From positions 5,178,936 through 5,242,935 of the forward strand of contig OZ038436.1 of NCBI GenBank assembly GCA_964036275.1: a stretch of 64,000 nt of DNA. The letters run 5' to 3'. The stretch is from Litoditis marina. Its lineage: Eukaryota; Nematoda; Chromadorea; Rhabditida; Rhabditidae. The notes beneath the pieces were generated by a model that worked only from the letters and a program-made list of their open reading frames with translations, had not been told where the DNA came from and ran no database searches. The position numbers and the translations under genes were made by a program. How positions within the stretch are numbered: the first letter of the stretch is position 1; the number at the start of each line of letters is the position of its first letter. Of this stretch, positions 33,401-44,719 are shown piece after piece.

Positions 33401-36400
33401 CAAACTTTCTTAAAAACAAACTAACTGTCTCCAGATCCGACTGTCTGTCCCTTCGTCTGAACGAAAACAACCTCGTTGTCGATCTTGGCAAGGACACCCA
33501 CGGTGGCGAATTTGTCCTGGAAAAAATGAATTTCATTTTGATTCAATTCAAAATGATACTGAATTGACAAATATTGAATTGAATCTTTGTTCACAGTAAC
33601 TTATAGCAAGTTATTAGACCAACAGTTCGATTAAAACAAGTATTTGTGGGTCGCGAGAATCTCGACGATCACTGCAAGTTCTTAGTTGACTGCGTTCAAG
33701 TTCTTAGGATAGTAAAAAATACTGTGAAATCGAACAATGTAGAAACTAGGGTTGTCAATCGAGTTCAAAATTTCGAGTTTTCGAGTTGTCGAGTTTTGGG
33801 AAATTTCGAGTTCGACTTTAACAACCCTAGTAAAAACCCTTCTAAAAACAATGATAAGTATGAGCTCAAAGGAGACCGGAGAGCAACATGGTTTCTCGTG
33901 GTTAACATGGTTTTCGTGAACCAGACTATATGTCAGACGGTAGGTGAACACAGACATATAGCAACTGCTTCAAACGACGCGGGTTGCGCATACTCTGCTA
34001 CATCATGTATAAAACACGGACTCTGAACGACTTGTCAAATTTTATGTAGAAATATAGAATTGGGAGAAAAAATAATGGTTCTTGGGTTCGGAAAAGATCG
34101 GACACCACTTCTAAATGAGAGGAGGCTGCTAAATTTTCCAATTATGAAAATAACGTGTTGCCTGTCGCGCGGCTTGAAATTCGATTTTCCCGTGACGTAT
34201 TCCATGTCTATGTTTACATTAAAGGAGACCGGAGAGCAACATGGTTTCTCGTAAACCTGCTGTATCCTACTTTTGATTGAACGCGTTGCGTGTCGCGCGG
34301 CATTATCATGTGAATGTCACGTTAACTGATCAAACTAATATACGAGCTATTTGTGCTCTCTGATCTCACCACAGTTAGAAGCAGCCCGAAACAGAACCTC
34401 TGTTCAAGTTGTGTTCCGGTCTCCTTTAATTATATGAAAGTCAGATGTAAGAACGGTATTATTATTGACATTATTCATAGTAAAGTATTGTGTTGTTCAT
34501 AGTATATTTTTTATAGTATACTATTTATAATATATTGTTTATAGTATATTATTTATGCTATGTTATATATAGTATGTATTATTTGGGGCATTATTTATAT
34601 GAATGTCTGGTGTAAGAAATTCCATGAGAATCCGGTGAAATGTGTAACTATTTTCCGGTTATGTACTGCTTCTCTTCATTTATCCAAAAGTCATCGGAGC
34701 CTTATATTTCGCCTGATTGTGAGGGCAAAAAATAGCGCACGTTCGGAACAAAACATTGGGAGGTAGTTTTCTATTGGAAGGAACCAATAGGAATCAGATG
34801 ATTTTGCATTTAATGTTTTACCTGAGGAGCGGGATGAGCCTCGTCAACGGGTCTGAACTCGGGCATACCAGACTCGTTGACATCGACGATTCCAGCCTGG
34901 TGGTCTGAAAAAAGAACATTGTTCGAAAATGTAGAAGAAAATATAATGTATCAATATAAATCTGTCAGTTAGAAAATACAGCCTTTCTTTGTTCTTTACT
35001 AGGTGTTAAAAACATGCGTAGAATGCGAGAATAGGAGTGTGAGAAGAGGAAAATCATTGTTGTACTGAATGTAAACCAAAATTACAAAACTCTTTTAGAT
35101 TTTACATTTTACGTTCTACATTCGCTAAGTGAGCAGTAGAACAAGCAAACATTATGAGCGTTATCGTGATGTTTGCGATTCTGAAACTGTTTGTTTTAAA
35201 ATGGTTTCCACTGAATCAAAACGACATTGCTGAGGTTCAATTTTTTGTCAAGTTCAAGGAGTCTTAACCAACATTGGAATAACGTTCAGACATTGTACAC
35301 AACATTGTGAAACCAAAAATTGTAAAATTAGAAGAACTCACTAGCGGCTCCGACCTTCTCTTGATCTTTAGCGTCAACTCCATCAGCAACCAGGTTCACT
35401 GGGTTACCCTTGGCGTCCGGCTGGAAATAACAAATGATATGTTACGTCACAACACAAATTACAAATGGGATTATTAACAGTTAGGAAAAGTTGGGTATTT
35501 AGGCTATTACTACATTTCTAACTTTATCAGTCAGTCAGTCATTTATATATTACATACAGAATCAGAAAAAATATGATATTTCAGCAGCTGAAACTTGTTA
35601 TTGCCATTCTAAATCTAGTATATAGTGAACTTGTTATTGTTATTGAGTAACAATTTAAAGTGGAGAGTAAACAAGTTAAAGTAACTAATGAACAAACCAA
35701 AGTAAACAGTAAGCACGTACCTGACAGTCCTTATCCGAGTAGAAGACATACTTTCCCTTCTCGTTCTTCACCAAACTTCCTTCCGTACACTTGGGATACT
35801 TTGCCTTGCCGTCTTTCAGCTTGTCCTCCGGGATGAACTGGGGACAATCTGTAATGAATCGATCGATGAAAAACGTGAGCATGTGAAGACAAAACGTGTG
35901 AAACAATCGATAATGGTTAATTATGAGTATTATGATCTACATAAAAAAGGATCATAACAATCCATAACTTTTCCCGATCATGGTCACAATATTGTGTTAG
36001 ATCAATTCATTAAATAGGCAATTGGTTGCAAGTTGTTTTCAAGATCTCAAACGGTCGCGGTAGACAGCCACTTTTCAAAAACTTTCAACTACAAATAGGA
36101 ACTCGAAACGAATTTACTAAAAATAACAATAGTAAACATACGAGAAAGGGATAGAAAAGTGCAGAATAAGAGATAATTTGTACCTTGAGGTCCCTTGATG
36201 AGAATTCCCTTTACGCGATCGAGCGGGGCGCTGGCACGGGGGCCCACCAAGTCTCCGTTTCCGGCACGCTCAATGGGAATCAGTACACCGACACCGAGAA
36301 CCTGAAAAACAACAGATAAACAAACAAACAAACAAACAAACAAACAAACAGATAAACAACAACGAATCAGATTACAGCTGCAATACAGGGGTCAACTTTG

Positions 36401-39400
36401 TAGTTTAATGGAGATCAAAAGGAGGACATCTAAACCGGCGGGGTAGAGTCCCCATTGAGAAGAAAGCCAATGCCTGAACTGATCAATGTGAATCGGACGT
36501 TGGTTCTGGCAGCAGCGGAGAAAGTGTGTAGATCAAAGAAAAGCATAGAAGCTGTCCGATTGCCACTCCAAAAGCCTAATACTGAGTTCGATTGGCGCAT
36601 ATTTTCTGCGTTTGGCTAGCTACAGAAGAGCAGAGCATCAGGATCAATAAAATCGCAGCCATCATTTTTCCCTCTTCCTGACCTACACTGACAGACAACA
36701 TGCATCTCCCTGACCTACAATCTCTAATTGAGGCCGCATTCAAGGAGACCGGAGAGCAACATGGTTTCTCGTAAAGCTGCCGCATCCTACTTTTGATTGG
36801 ACGCGTTGCGTGTCGCACGGCATTGTCATGTGAATGTCACGTGGAGTGATCGAACTAATGCACGAGTTATCTGCGCTCTCTGATCTCAATACAGATAAAA
36901 TCAGCTCGAAACAAAACCTCTGCTTTCAGAAACAAAAAGTTGTGTTCCGGTCTCCTTTAAAGGGTTGTCTGAAAAAAGGGAATGTACATCTTCCACAACA
37001 GTTCGATGAATCCATAATCAGCATACCGTGTACTTGGCGATGAAATCGGGAGTGATAGCTCCTTCGATGGCCTTCTCAACTTCTTCGTCAGAATCCTCGG
37101 CGTGGCGGAGAGCACCAAGTTTCCTGCAAAAAAAGTTCATTTCTTTTAGAAAGGTTGAGAATAAGAAAAAGAATAAAAAGATTTTCATTTGATGCTTCTT
37201 TTTCCGAATTTCAAAACATTTTGAGAATTATCACATCGAGAAAATATATTACCAAATTTAACTCTTACACCAACACAAATAGAACTTTCAATAAAATTTC
37301 CGTAACAGATTTTATATACTAGTTGAGTGAGCTCGCGTCATCCGAAAGTATTACTCAGAAAGTTCAAAGTTCAAACTACAAGTCAGACATACTTGCGGTC
37401 ACTGTCGTCGTCGCGAGCCATGTTGTCCTTCTTGGTGGACTTCTTCTTATTCTTTTTCTTGTCCTGAAATAGAACAATTGATGAAAAAACAATGAAATGA
37501 ATCGATAAACTGAATCAATACACATGTATCGATCGAACTGCGGCTCACTGGAAAATAATGAGCGATAAATGCGTTAGTAAATGCGGAATCCATCAACAAA
37601 GTATAGCCTTTTTCATTCCTACTGAGACTCCTACAGTAGGATTTCGAAACTACCAAATTGTTTTTCGCACTCACTCGTGATAGGGAAGGTTTAGGATTTG
37701 GCACCTCATTCTCGTTCTCAGGTACAGTAATCAAACGAGAGAATTTTTGATGAACTAAATTTTCAGCTTCACAACAGCCTTCGGAGAGTTTGTAAGGTTA
37801 CTGTGGGAGTCTCAGTAGGAATGGTGGGTACTATATATGAAAGTGGGTTCATTAATAATCGCATTGTGTGCGCTCTAGTTTTCACTTTTTTAATAAGTTG
37901 ACAATCACATGTGATTGAAATCAACGTCCAGACAAATACCGCGGCGAATGGGAAAAGAACTTGCGTCACGTGGATCGACATACGGACCACCACTCACTTT
38001 CATTTGTTAAAAGTGTTTGTAGAAGTTTTAGAGTTGAAAAACAAAAAAAGGAAACCAAGAAGTGGAAAAAAAACTGACTCTCTTCTCCTTTCTGTGAATA
38101 CGACAACGATCACGCTTTCCAGCCACTTTACGACAACCACAGGGAGGCGCGTCCAGCATAATCTGCAGAAGAACGTTCAAACAGGAGTGGGTGACGAACG
38201 ATTAATCTCAAAGGCATTAAGCTACAACCTATAACTCAAGTTTAAACATCAACAACAAGTTCAACATGTCACAATGGGTAGTTTATAAGAATAAACTATC
38301 ATTGTGAAAGTTTGGAGAGAAACAACTCATACAGTTTTCGCTAAGAGACATCTGCTCAATGTGTTTAAGCTTAATAGTCACCCACTCCAAACAGACCGCA
38401 ACCCGAACATGATTCTTGGTTGTTTCTAACATTCTTACTGTAAGAAAGTCAAGATATGAAATCTATAGCTTCACACCAGCGAAACGGTGAGTGAAGTAGT
38501 GCCGAACTGTACAAAGTCACGATAATTCGCTGTTCTGTATTGATTGAATTGATCAATTGATTGACTCAATCAATAGAGAGCGTCGAAATTATCAAGACCC
38601 ATACAAAACGTACCACGACAAGCTCCTCATCTCCCTGCTTGATCTTGTGCATGGTGGGCTTCATGGCCACATTGACACCAGCGGGCAGAGAGCCAGAAGC
38701 TTGCATTTTGGCCAGCTCCTCTGAAAATGAATGACTGAAGTACAAACTACAACAAAACAAAGAACTGAATAACTGTCTTACTAAGTGCTTTACTACTACC
38801 TAACTAATAACTTAGTGGCTAAATAACAAACCAACTAACTGACTACTTAGTAAGAGAAATCTAGATTTTCAACTACTAATAACTAACTAAGTTAATGAAT
38901 AACTAACTGACTAACTACTACCTAGTTGCATAACCAGCTACTAACCAACAACTAACTACAACTAACTAACTGTACTGTTAGTCAATTGCACAGTCATGTG
39001 AAACATGTTGAACACAGCAGAACTCAGAAACATGTCATGACAAAGTGCACGTTTCCTCATTAGAATCCTAACTTTACGTGACCATTCAAATTACTTCTAG
39101 TATACTTACTAACTACTAACTAAGAAACTCCTAACCAACTAACTGAACTAAGAAACTAACGAACTAGGTACTAAAACTAACCAACTTACTAATAACTATC
39201 GCTATCACCTATACAGTCCACATTATCTCAGTTTCCATCTAGACAGATACAGTATCAACATAGAACCTATAGTCGTCGCCAACGGAAAAGCGGGAGGGTA
39301 CTGTACATCTCACTTGTCGCTGTGTACGCACACATGTCTTCGATTCCAAAACATGCGTGTTACGCCCTCTAATAGCGCAGTGGTTAGCGGCCTGCTACAA

Positions 39401-40872
39401 ATCTTTTACTCGCCGGTTCGATTCCGGTGAGAGACAGACATTTATAAATTTGGCACCCACTATATCAAGAGTTTCAAACGCGTGCAAAAGCCTGGAAACA
39501 AGTTTTCACGTTTCACGTAAACCTGTTTTGTCAAGAATGAAAACTGCATGGCACAACGCGGTATTCGAGATCCTTGAGGACAAAAAGTGGACAGATTGAT
39601 TTCAAGATAAAAGCTTTTTTTAAAGAGGTTATCTTACTTAGAATTATAATGAACTCTAAATGTGTGAAATCAGCGAGTAATAATGTCAGAAATAGTCTCA
39701 TGTGGAAAAACAAGAATCGCGAAATTTCAGTAGTTCGAAAACCGTATGAGTTATGAGGTGGTAGCCAACGTCCCATTTTTTCCAACCCATTCTGCGTCTC
39801 CTTATACACATGCTATTTCTCCACGCCAACGTCTTGCAGGGATAGATAATAAATAATGGAAAAGCAAGAGAGGCAGCATGGGATGAAGGTGCCGGGTGCG
39901 GGACACGATGGAGTTATACCTTCGGTGACGGCAGAACCAGCGGAGGCATTGATTTGATCGGGTGTTGGCATCATTGCGGGCTGGAATTATCAATTTAATG
40001 AAAATTCTGACTATGAATTGAGGTTCGCTTCAAAAAAATTTCCTGATAAAATTCTATTCTATGAAGTTAGTAAGCTAGAATCTGATTCTCACGCGAAAAA
40101 AACTGCTTGAATACGTTCCTGAAACTGCCAATACAATCAATACATCCTATAACTAGTCAACCCTGTCAACTAAGCCCAGTAATTATCAGAACACGTTCCA
40201 ATTGAAGAATTTCGAGAATAACGAAAGTAGAACGCGGGTAGAAATCGTGGGAACATTGACTTTTTACCCCCCGCCTTTCTGAATTTGTATTGCGTTTGGG
40301 GAATTGTAGTTTGACCCCCCCCCACCGGGGGGTTATAATTCAATTTATCGCCTGCGATACAAAAGTTTGAGGGTGGGGGGTAAAAAGTGAACATTTCCGG
40401 TATTGAAGTTCAGCCCCCCACTCGTTGAAGTTTGACCCCCCATCATTGAAGTTCTACCCCCCGCCGACCCAAGGGGGGGGGGGGGGGGGGGGGTAAATAG
40501 TAAATGTCGAAGTTGAATTTTGACCCCCCCCCTCTCCTAGATTTTCAGGTTTTAGCTTGGGTGGGGGTTGAAGTGCTACGGGGGGGACTCAACTAAAGTG
40601 GGGGGCGATACTTCAATTTTCTCGAAATCGTCGTACTGTCTCTTCTAACTAGATTTCCTGAAGCTCATCCAAGTTTCTCTCACTTTTCCAAAAGTGAAAG
40701 GGGGGGGGCAATAGTAACATCAAAAGTATACCGCTGTGGCGACGCTCTTCTGGCTCATCACGGAGCTGGTGGGCGGGGCGACGGTGCTCTTGGCGGCAGT
40801 ACTCTTCGGAGCCGGGCTCTTGGCCGGAGTTTTGGCGGGAGCGGCAGATTTGGGGGCTGTCTTGGGTGGCAT
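30495..40872 (-). CDS. Uncharacterised Lys/Ala-rich protein, 17 exons, 538 aa
   Basis: Exons on the minus strand: 40872-40732, 39980-39920, 38720-38614, 37463-37393, 37123-37027, 36301-36184, 35848-35721, 35420-35342, 34904-34822, 33516-33426, 33101-33040, 32704-32618, 32261-32134, 31668-31530, 31265-31191, 30896-30843, 30590-30495. All 16 junctions agree in phase and leave one open frame of 539 codons. The start codon at 40872 lies three bases behind TTTCAG, suggesting SL trans-splicing; a possible 5'-UTR donor is near 41220. N-terminus MPPKTAPKSAAPAKT is Pro/Lys/Ala-rich with no signal peptide. Then come a Lys-rich patch (DKKKNKKKSTKKD), short beta-like repeats (VGVLIPIERAGNGD, VGVLAKIDNEVVF, GATVIGKVVQGD) and a few cysteines near the C-terminus. 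Probably intracellular. I recognise no family; Gly-Val beta units suggest a structural protein. Confidence 0.85.
31807..32002 (+). repeat. tRNA-like element with TIRs, copy 2
   Basis: Left end TATAGTCGTTGCC and right end GGCACCCACTATAG are imperfect inverse complements. Inside are A-box-like TAGCGCAGTGGTTAGCGGC and B-box-like GGTTCGGTTCC. It combines SINE-like and MITE-like structure and sits in an intron of the 17-exon gene, antisense to it. Confidence 0.75.
32313..32499. repeat. MITE family E, copy 1 (CTAGACGGCGTA termini)
   Basis: About 187 bp, ends CTAGACGGCGTAACAATCC and GGACGGTTTGCTACGCCGCTAG, with many CTCATGAG palindromes inside. It is over 90% similar by eye to 43812-43995, implying recent movement. 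Located in the intron between exons 32618-32704 and 32134-32261. Confidence 0.85.
34220..34430. repeat. MITE family D, copy 2
   Basis: TAAAGGAGACCGGAGAGCAA to TTGTGTTCCGGTCTCCTTTA, nearly perfect TIRs of about 12 bp. It lies in the intron between exons 34822-34904 and 33426-33516 of the 17-exon gene. A 46-bp left-end fragment of the same family is at 33866-33912 in the same intron. Confidence 0.85.
36741..36961. repeat. MITE family D, copy 3
   Basis: CAAGGAGACCGGAGAGCAAC to TGTGTTCCGGTCTCCTTTAA, very similar to copy 2 over its whole length. It lies in the intron between exons 37027-37123 and 36184-36301. Confidence 0.85.
37602..37835. repeat. MITE family F, copy 1
   Basis: TATAGCCTTTTTCATTCCTA at the left; CAGTAGGAATGGTGGGTACTATA at the right, with ACTGAGACTCCTACAGTAGG and its inverse inside. 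About 234 bp. The second copy, in opposite orientation, is inside the Maverick integrase at 45980-46211. Here it lies in an intron of the 17-exon gene. Confidence 0.85.
38775..39205. repeat. ACTAACT-type simple repeat interrupted by MITE B copy 6
   Basis: Degenerate repeats of CTAACTAA and CTAACTGACTA occur at 38775-38977 and resume at 39109-39205. Between them is a family B MITE (38978-39108), with CACAGTCATGTGAAACATGT and ATTCAAATTACTTCTAGTAT. The transposon has landed inside a pre-existing simple repeat. Confidence 0.75.
39267..39465 (+). repeat. tRNA-like element with TIRs, copy 3
   Basis: CTATAGTCGTCGCCAACGGA at the left and GGCACCCACTATA at the right. A-box-like TAGCGCAGTGGTTAGCGGC and a canonical B box GGTTCGATTCC inside. 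Closely matches 31807-32002. Confidence 0.8.
39765..39910. repeat. Palindromic MITE family C, copy 3
   Basis: CCAACCCATTCTGCGTCTCC and GCATGGGATGAAGGTGCCGG form diverged arms. It ends about 10 bp from the splice donor of exon 39920-39980 of the minus-strand gene. Confidence 0.6.
40257..40705. repeat. Poly-G/poly-C element, copy 2, in first intron
   Basis: Runs of C or G up to about 19 long separated by words such as TTGAAGTTTGACC, TACAAAAGTTTGAGG and AGTAAATGTCGAAG. Fills most of the intron after the first coding exon of the 17-exon gene. Confidence 0.75.
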
Positions 40873-41561
40873 TTTCTGAAATAGAAAGAAGGTTACAAAA
40901 CAAGGTGGGAAATCGCTGAATACTCCACGGTATCACTAAAATTCATATTTCAGTAACAGAGCACAGTCCTAGAAAAAGGCTAGCACTAAAGGTCCGAAAT
41001 TATCACATATCTTAAGTTACTGAAAAAGAAAAAGGGAGTTACGAGCCTAGTAAAAGCGTAAGCTGGAAAGCAATGAGGATAGCGCTACAGTAAAAAATTA
41101 TCAACAGCAACCAATCATTTTAGGCAAACTAAAGAGTCGTGAGAAAGTTCAGAATTATGAACCATGAAGACTTCAAAACTGCCGAGTCTTGGAGCATCCA
41201 GAAGCCGAGCGGAACTTACCAAGTAGAGAAATCGACCTAACTAGGTGAGTGTGCGAGTTGGAATGAGCTGCTCTGGGAAGAATTCACCCCACCAAGGAAG
41301 AGAAAACTGGAAATATGCACTCGTTTCCCAGGGAAAACGTCAAACCTGTTCACCAGTCTTGGATTTTTTCGGGTTTCCAGAATAAACCCGTTCGCGTTCT
41401 CATTAACGAAGATGAAAAGTTTGGAAAAGTCACGATCCGTTTTCGAGAAAAAGTTTTTCATATCGTGGTTATTTCACTTTTCTCACTGAAATTTTACTTC
41501 TTTTTCAACTGTCAGTGTGTTGCTAACTAAGTGTGTATGAGGTCGGTGTATGTTCATGTTC

Positions 41562-41742
41562 AGTCGGTATAGGATTTGTCGAACCGTTGTGGACACCGTA
41601 TCGTCGATTTCGAAAGGGGCGGGATTCGGCGAAGGGCCAGCCAGTCTGCGTATCATTGATCTACACACTCTCTCCACTGCTGGCAAGTAACCAACGACCG
41701 CTCGCCCCGAATCGCTCAATCAATCACACCCTCTGCTGTCAT
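41562..41742. repeat. Dispersed repeat family I, copy 2
   Basis: Inverse complement of 13147-13330: GGCCAGCCAGTCTGCGTATC, CCACTGCTGGCAAGTAACCA and GCCCCGAATCGCTCAATCAA all match in reverse orientation. Confidence 0.65.
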
Positions 41743-41799
41743 AATGGGTAAAATAGCGACTACATTTGTTCTATGAAAACCTAATTTCGGGATTAGTTT

Positions 41800-42137
41800 A
41801 CATTTGCCCCCCACCCCGGTCGAAAATGTGTTGAAAAGGGCCCGTACTACAATAGCCCCCCCCCCCCACTTTTGGGGGCGATTATACACCATGCTTATTT
41901 ATGGCAGGCTTGGGTTGAGTGGGGGGTGATTGTTCATCAGTTCCGGGTATGTACTATCACCCCCCATTTTGTATTGTGGGGGTGATTATTCATTGTCGAA
42001 GATGTACAATGTCCCCCCACCCATTTACCAATTACCCCCCACCTTCGCACGATTTTTCTAGGATTTCAATTAGGTGGGGGGTAATAGTACCACGAGGGGG
42101 GTGATTGTTGGGTGGGGGGCGATTGTACATTGTTCCC
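41800..42137. repeat. Poly-G/poly-C element, copy 3
   Basis: Begins near CCCCACCCCGGTCGAAAATG and continues with runs of C or G separated by GATTATACACC, GATTGTTCATCA, GTACTATCACC and GATTGTACATTG. The same short words recur in copy 1. Confidence 0.7.
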
Positions 42138-42990
42138 CTAATTTCAAGAATGAACTCGGACCACAGTTGTTCTCCGTGATCGTCTAACCTCATAATATGC
42201 ACATAGTTGGCTTTCAAATGACGCTTAGGACTACTAAGGTGACACTGAACATCTTTAACTAGCTATTTATAATCCCCCGCCGCTTCCACAATATCTGAAA
42301 GAATTGTTAACAGAGGAAAAAGAAAAAACCGGGATAAGCATAATGTATGTAGCGAGCGCCAAATCAGAGAAAACTACGTGAATCCTATGCTTATTAGATA
42401 TAATTTGTCAAAATGAGCTGCTACTTCATAATAACTTTTTTCTTGCTCCTTTTAAGAAACCGAAACCTGATACCAACCAATCAGACGTAATCTCTATTAA
42501 ATTTATATCCGTTTTCTGAATTATTTAATGAAGCGAAGCAATAAGTAGAGATTTTGATGCGATAGTCTAGACTTTCATTTTTGCACGAATGCAAACCTGA
42601 ACTTTCGTTCACAAAGTGCAGATGGAAACGCTTCTATCCAAGAAAAAACTCGTTGAACGATAGAAAAAAGCCTATAAGAGCTCTGACAAAAAAGTCGAAA
42701 ACTGGTTTCTTCAAGTCTAACCCAAACCTGTACATCTTTTCAGACCTGTGCAATGCCACTTTCCAAGTTTGCACAGTCTCGTTTCCAGATTATTTTTTAT
42801 CCGTTTTTGAACTTCGTGAAATCTAGTGTCGGTTGCACATTGTCATTTTCAACAAAACAATAAAAGAACACGACGTAACTCTCAAATTTCATCTGATTAA
42901 CTTGTGATAACTTTTTTAAAATTCGGTTCTTGGTCAAAATCAACGAAATTCATGAAGAGAACAAATGTCACTTTATTCATTTCTAATCTA
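42138..42990. other. Intergenic stretch without recognised gene
   Basis: AT-rich; the plus-strand frame at 42581-42826 has no recognisable domain and no splice-site context. Nothing further seen. Confidence 0.5.
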
Positions 42991-43055
42991 CTATTTCTTT
43001 CTGAAACAGTCGCCGCCAATTCCGGCCAGAGTTTGATAGTTTGGGTCGTGAGTTC
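42991..43055 (-). CDS. Last exon of a small HDPNYQTLA-motif protein gene (A)
   Basis: A phase-1 acceptor (TTTTCAG) is followed by GTHDPNYQTLAGIGGDCFRKK and TAG. It is strongly similar to the exon at 43965-44125, with the same intron phase and motif, so the two are tandem paralogues. Upstream exons were not found; a family G MITE and poly-G tract occupy 43185-43440. Short nematode proteins with this motif and a Gly-rich tail seem familiar as a nematode-specific family, possibly sperm-associated, but I cannot name it. Confidence 0.55.
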
Positions 43056-43184
43056 CTGAAAATAACGGAATAAAATGAATTGATTCATAGGGAATGATAA
43101 CATTTATCTGTAATTTGATCTGTATTCTAGATATAGTTTTGACATGAGAAAGAACCAAACTACAAACACAACAGTTTGGCCTGG

Positions 43185-43440
43185 AATGTATAGTTCCGGT
43201 CATTCCTACTGAGACTTGGCAGCATGCAAATGAACTTTCCAGGCAATTTTTCACCACTTCACAGTTTTTCAAATAACTGAAAATTCATTTTAGCCGTTGT
43301 TTCGTTCCTGGGTTTATTGTACAATCTTCCCCCCCCCCCCCCTTGAGCCGAAATAGGTTGAAGTCCGACCCGTAGTACAATCACCCCTCACCCCCATAGG
43401 GGGGTGATTGTACAACGTCCTTCTTTACTGCAGGTTTGGT
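43185..43440. repeat. MITE family G copy 3 followed by poly-G element copy 4
   Basis: 43185-43320 has GTTCCGGTCATTCCTACTGA, CAATTTTTCACCACTTCACA and TTTTTCAAATAACTGAAA, matching the copy at 11924. It runs directly into 43318-43440, the inverse complement of 24238-24370 (TTGTACAATCTTCC, CCTATTTCGG-type word, CCTTCTTTACTGCAGGTTTG). Confidence 0.65.
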
Positions 43441-43811
43441 CCTTAGCAACACGTAGAGCAACACGTAGCAGGTCCTTAGCTACACGTAAATGGAAAAATA
43501 CTTAGAATACTTATGTCTGCTCTGAGGAATAGTCGACCGAAATCTTGGTACGATGCCAATGGGTCTCAGTGGGAATGAGACGAACTATACAATATCACAA
43601 CGCTATAGCGATGTGCAACTGCATGTGCCGTGTGTTTTCACATATACTTTGTACCTCCAATCTACTGTGTATCTCGTTTGTCTGTTGTATTTCTTTTCTT
43701 TACTCCGATCCTACAATTTTCGGTGCTCTGGACTGGCTTTTGTACTTTGTTGGTTGTACCTTGTTCTCCATATTTGTACTCTGTACTTCATACTCTGTAC
43801 TCTGTACCCAC

Positions 43812-43995
43812 CTGGCGGCGTAGCAATCCCCACAAAAGTTCATGAGATCACCTCATGAGCTATCAACACGAGCTTCTCATGAGATTCTATTGATTGCTAT
43901 GCTACAACGTTGTGAGTTCTCGAGGAGCTCATGAGGTATCTCATGAGAAACTTATATGAACTTCTCATGAGGTTGGACGGTTTCCTACGCCGCCA
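43812..43995. repeat. MITE family E, copy 2, fused to a gene end
   Basis: CTGGCGGCGTAGCAATCCCC to GGACGGTTTCCTACGCCGCCAG, about 184 bp, near-identical to 32313-32499. Its right terminus forms the last codons and stop of the minus-strand exon at 43965-44125. Confidence 0.85.
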
Positions 43996-44125
43996 GCCAT
44001 AGCAGCTCCTCCACCAGCGGCAGGAGCCTTGGGAGCTGCACCACCACCTCCAGCCGCCTTCTTATCTGCACCGAAACACTCTCCTCCCACTTCGGCCAGA
44101 GTTTGGTAGTTGGGGTCGTGGGCTC
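43965..44125 (-). CDS. Last exon of a small HDPNYQTLA-motif protein gene (B), ending in a MITE
   Basis: After a phase-1 acceptor (ATTTTAG) the exon encodes AHDPNYQTLAEVGGECFGAD, then KKAAGGGG and an Ala/Pro/Gly-rich tail (APAAGGGAAMAGG), and ends GNRPTS-stop. Residues from about GGVGNRPTS onward are encoded by the family E MITE at 43812-43995, so the natural C-terminus has been replaced or extended. Paralogue of gene A about 1 kb downstream. Earlier exons were not located; the in-frame ATG at about 44190 reads through the splice acceptor and is probably not the start. Confidence 0.55.
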
Positions 44126-44530
44126 CTAAAATCATTGTGGTTTGTTGTTTGTAGCTGGATCTTGAAGCTGGAGTAGGAAAACCTTGGATCAAGTTTGAAC
44201 ATGCCTATACGCAAAAGTTCAGAAAATTTTAGAGCTATAATGTCGGAAGCTGTTTCCTGGTTGTGTTCTATTCGCTCTCCTGTTGTGTATTAGACCCGTT
44301 AGAAAGTTATTGGCGCACGATAAACAGGTTGGTTCTGGTTGACCAGAAAACGCAGCCCGGTTCCCGTTCTAGAAAAAAACAGGTTCGTTTTTCTCAAAGT
44401 TTACGAGTCAAAAATATTCTGCGTTCCCCTGAAAATCATCATTCAAGCTAAGGGGGGTCTCAAAAACATAGTCGTCACCAGCATAGGAGCTGAGCGGCTG
44501 GAATCTACCTCAAAATATTGGAAAAACATC

Positions 44531-44717
44531 AGGCGCCGTAGCAAAGTCATGAAAGTGGTGAGCTCAACCTGATTGAGGACGTAATCACAGTCTGGCCACA
44601 TAGTTGCCAACTTTCCGTGTTTAAGCATAGTGGGGGTGACCCAAATCTGGGTCAGGTAGTGTCCAGATAGTTCAGCTCGGAGCTGACCTTTTTAGGAGAC
44701 TTTGCTACGGTGCCAGA
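44531..44717. repeat. TIR element related to MITE family E
   Basis: GGCGCCGTAGCAAAGTC at the left is matched by GACTTTGCTACGGTGCC at the right, about 187 bp. Length and the CCGTAGCAA arm resemble family E (GGCGTAGCAATCC), but the interior (CAGCTCGGAGCTGACC) differs. Confidence 0.65.
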
Positions 44718-44719
44718 TT

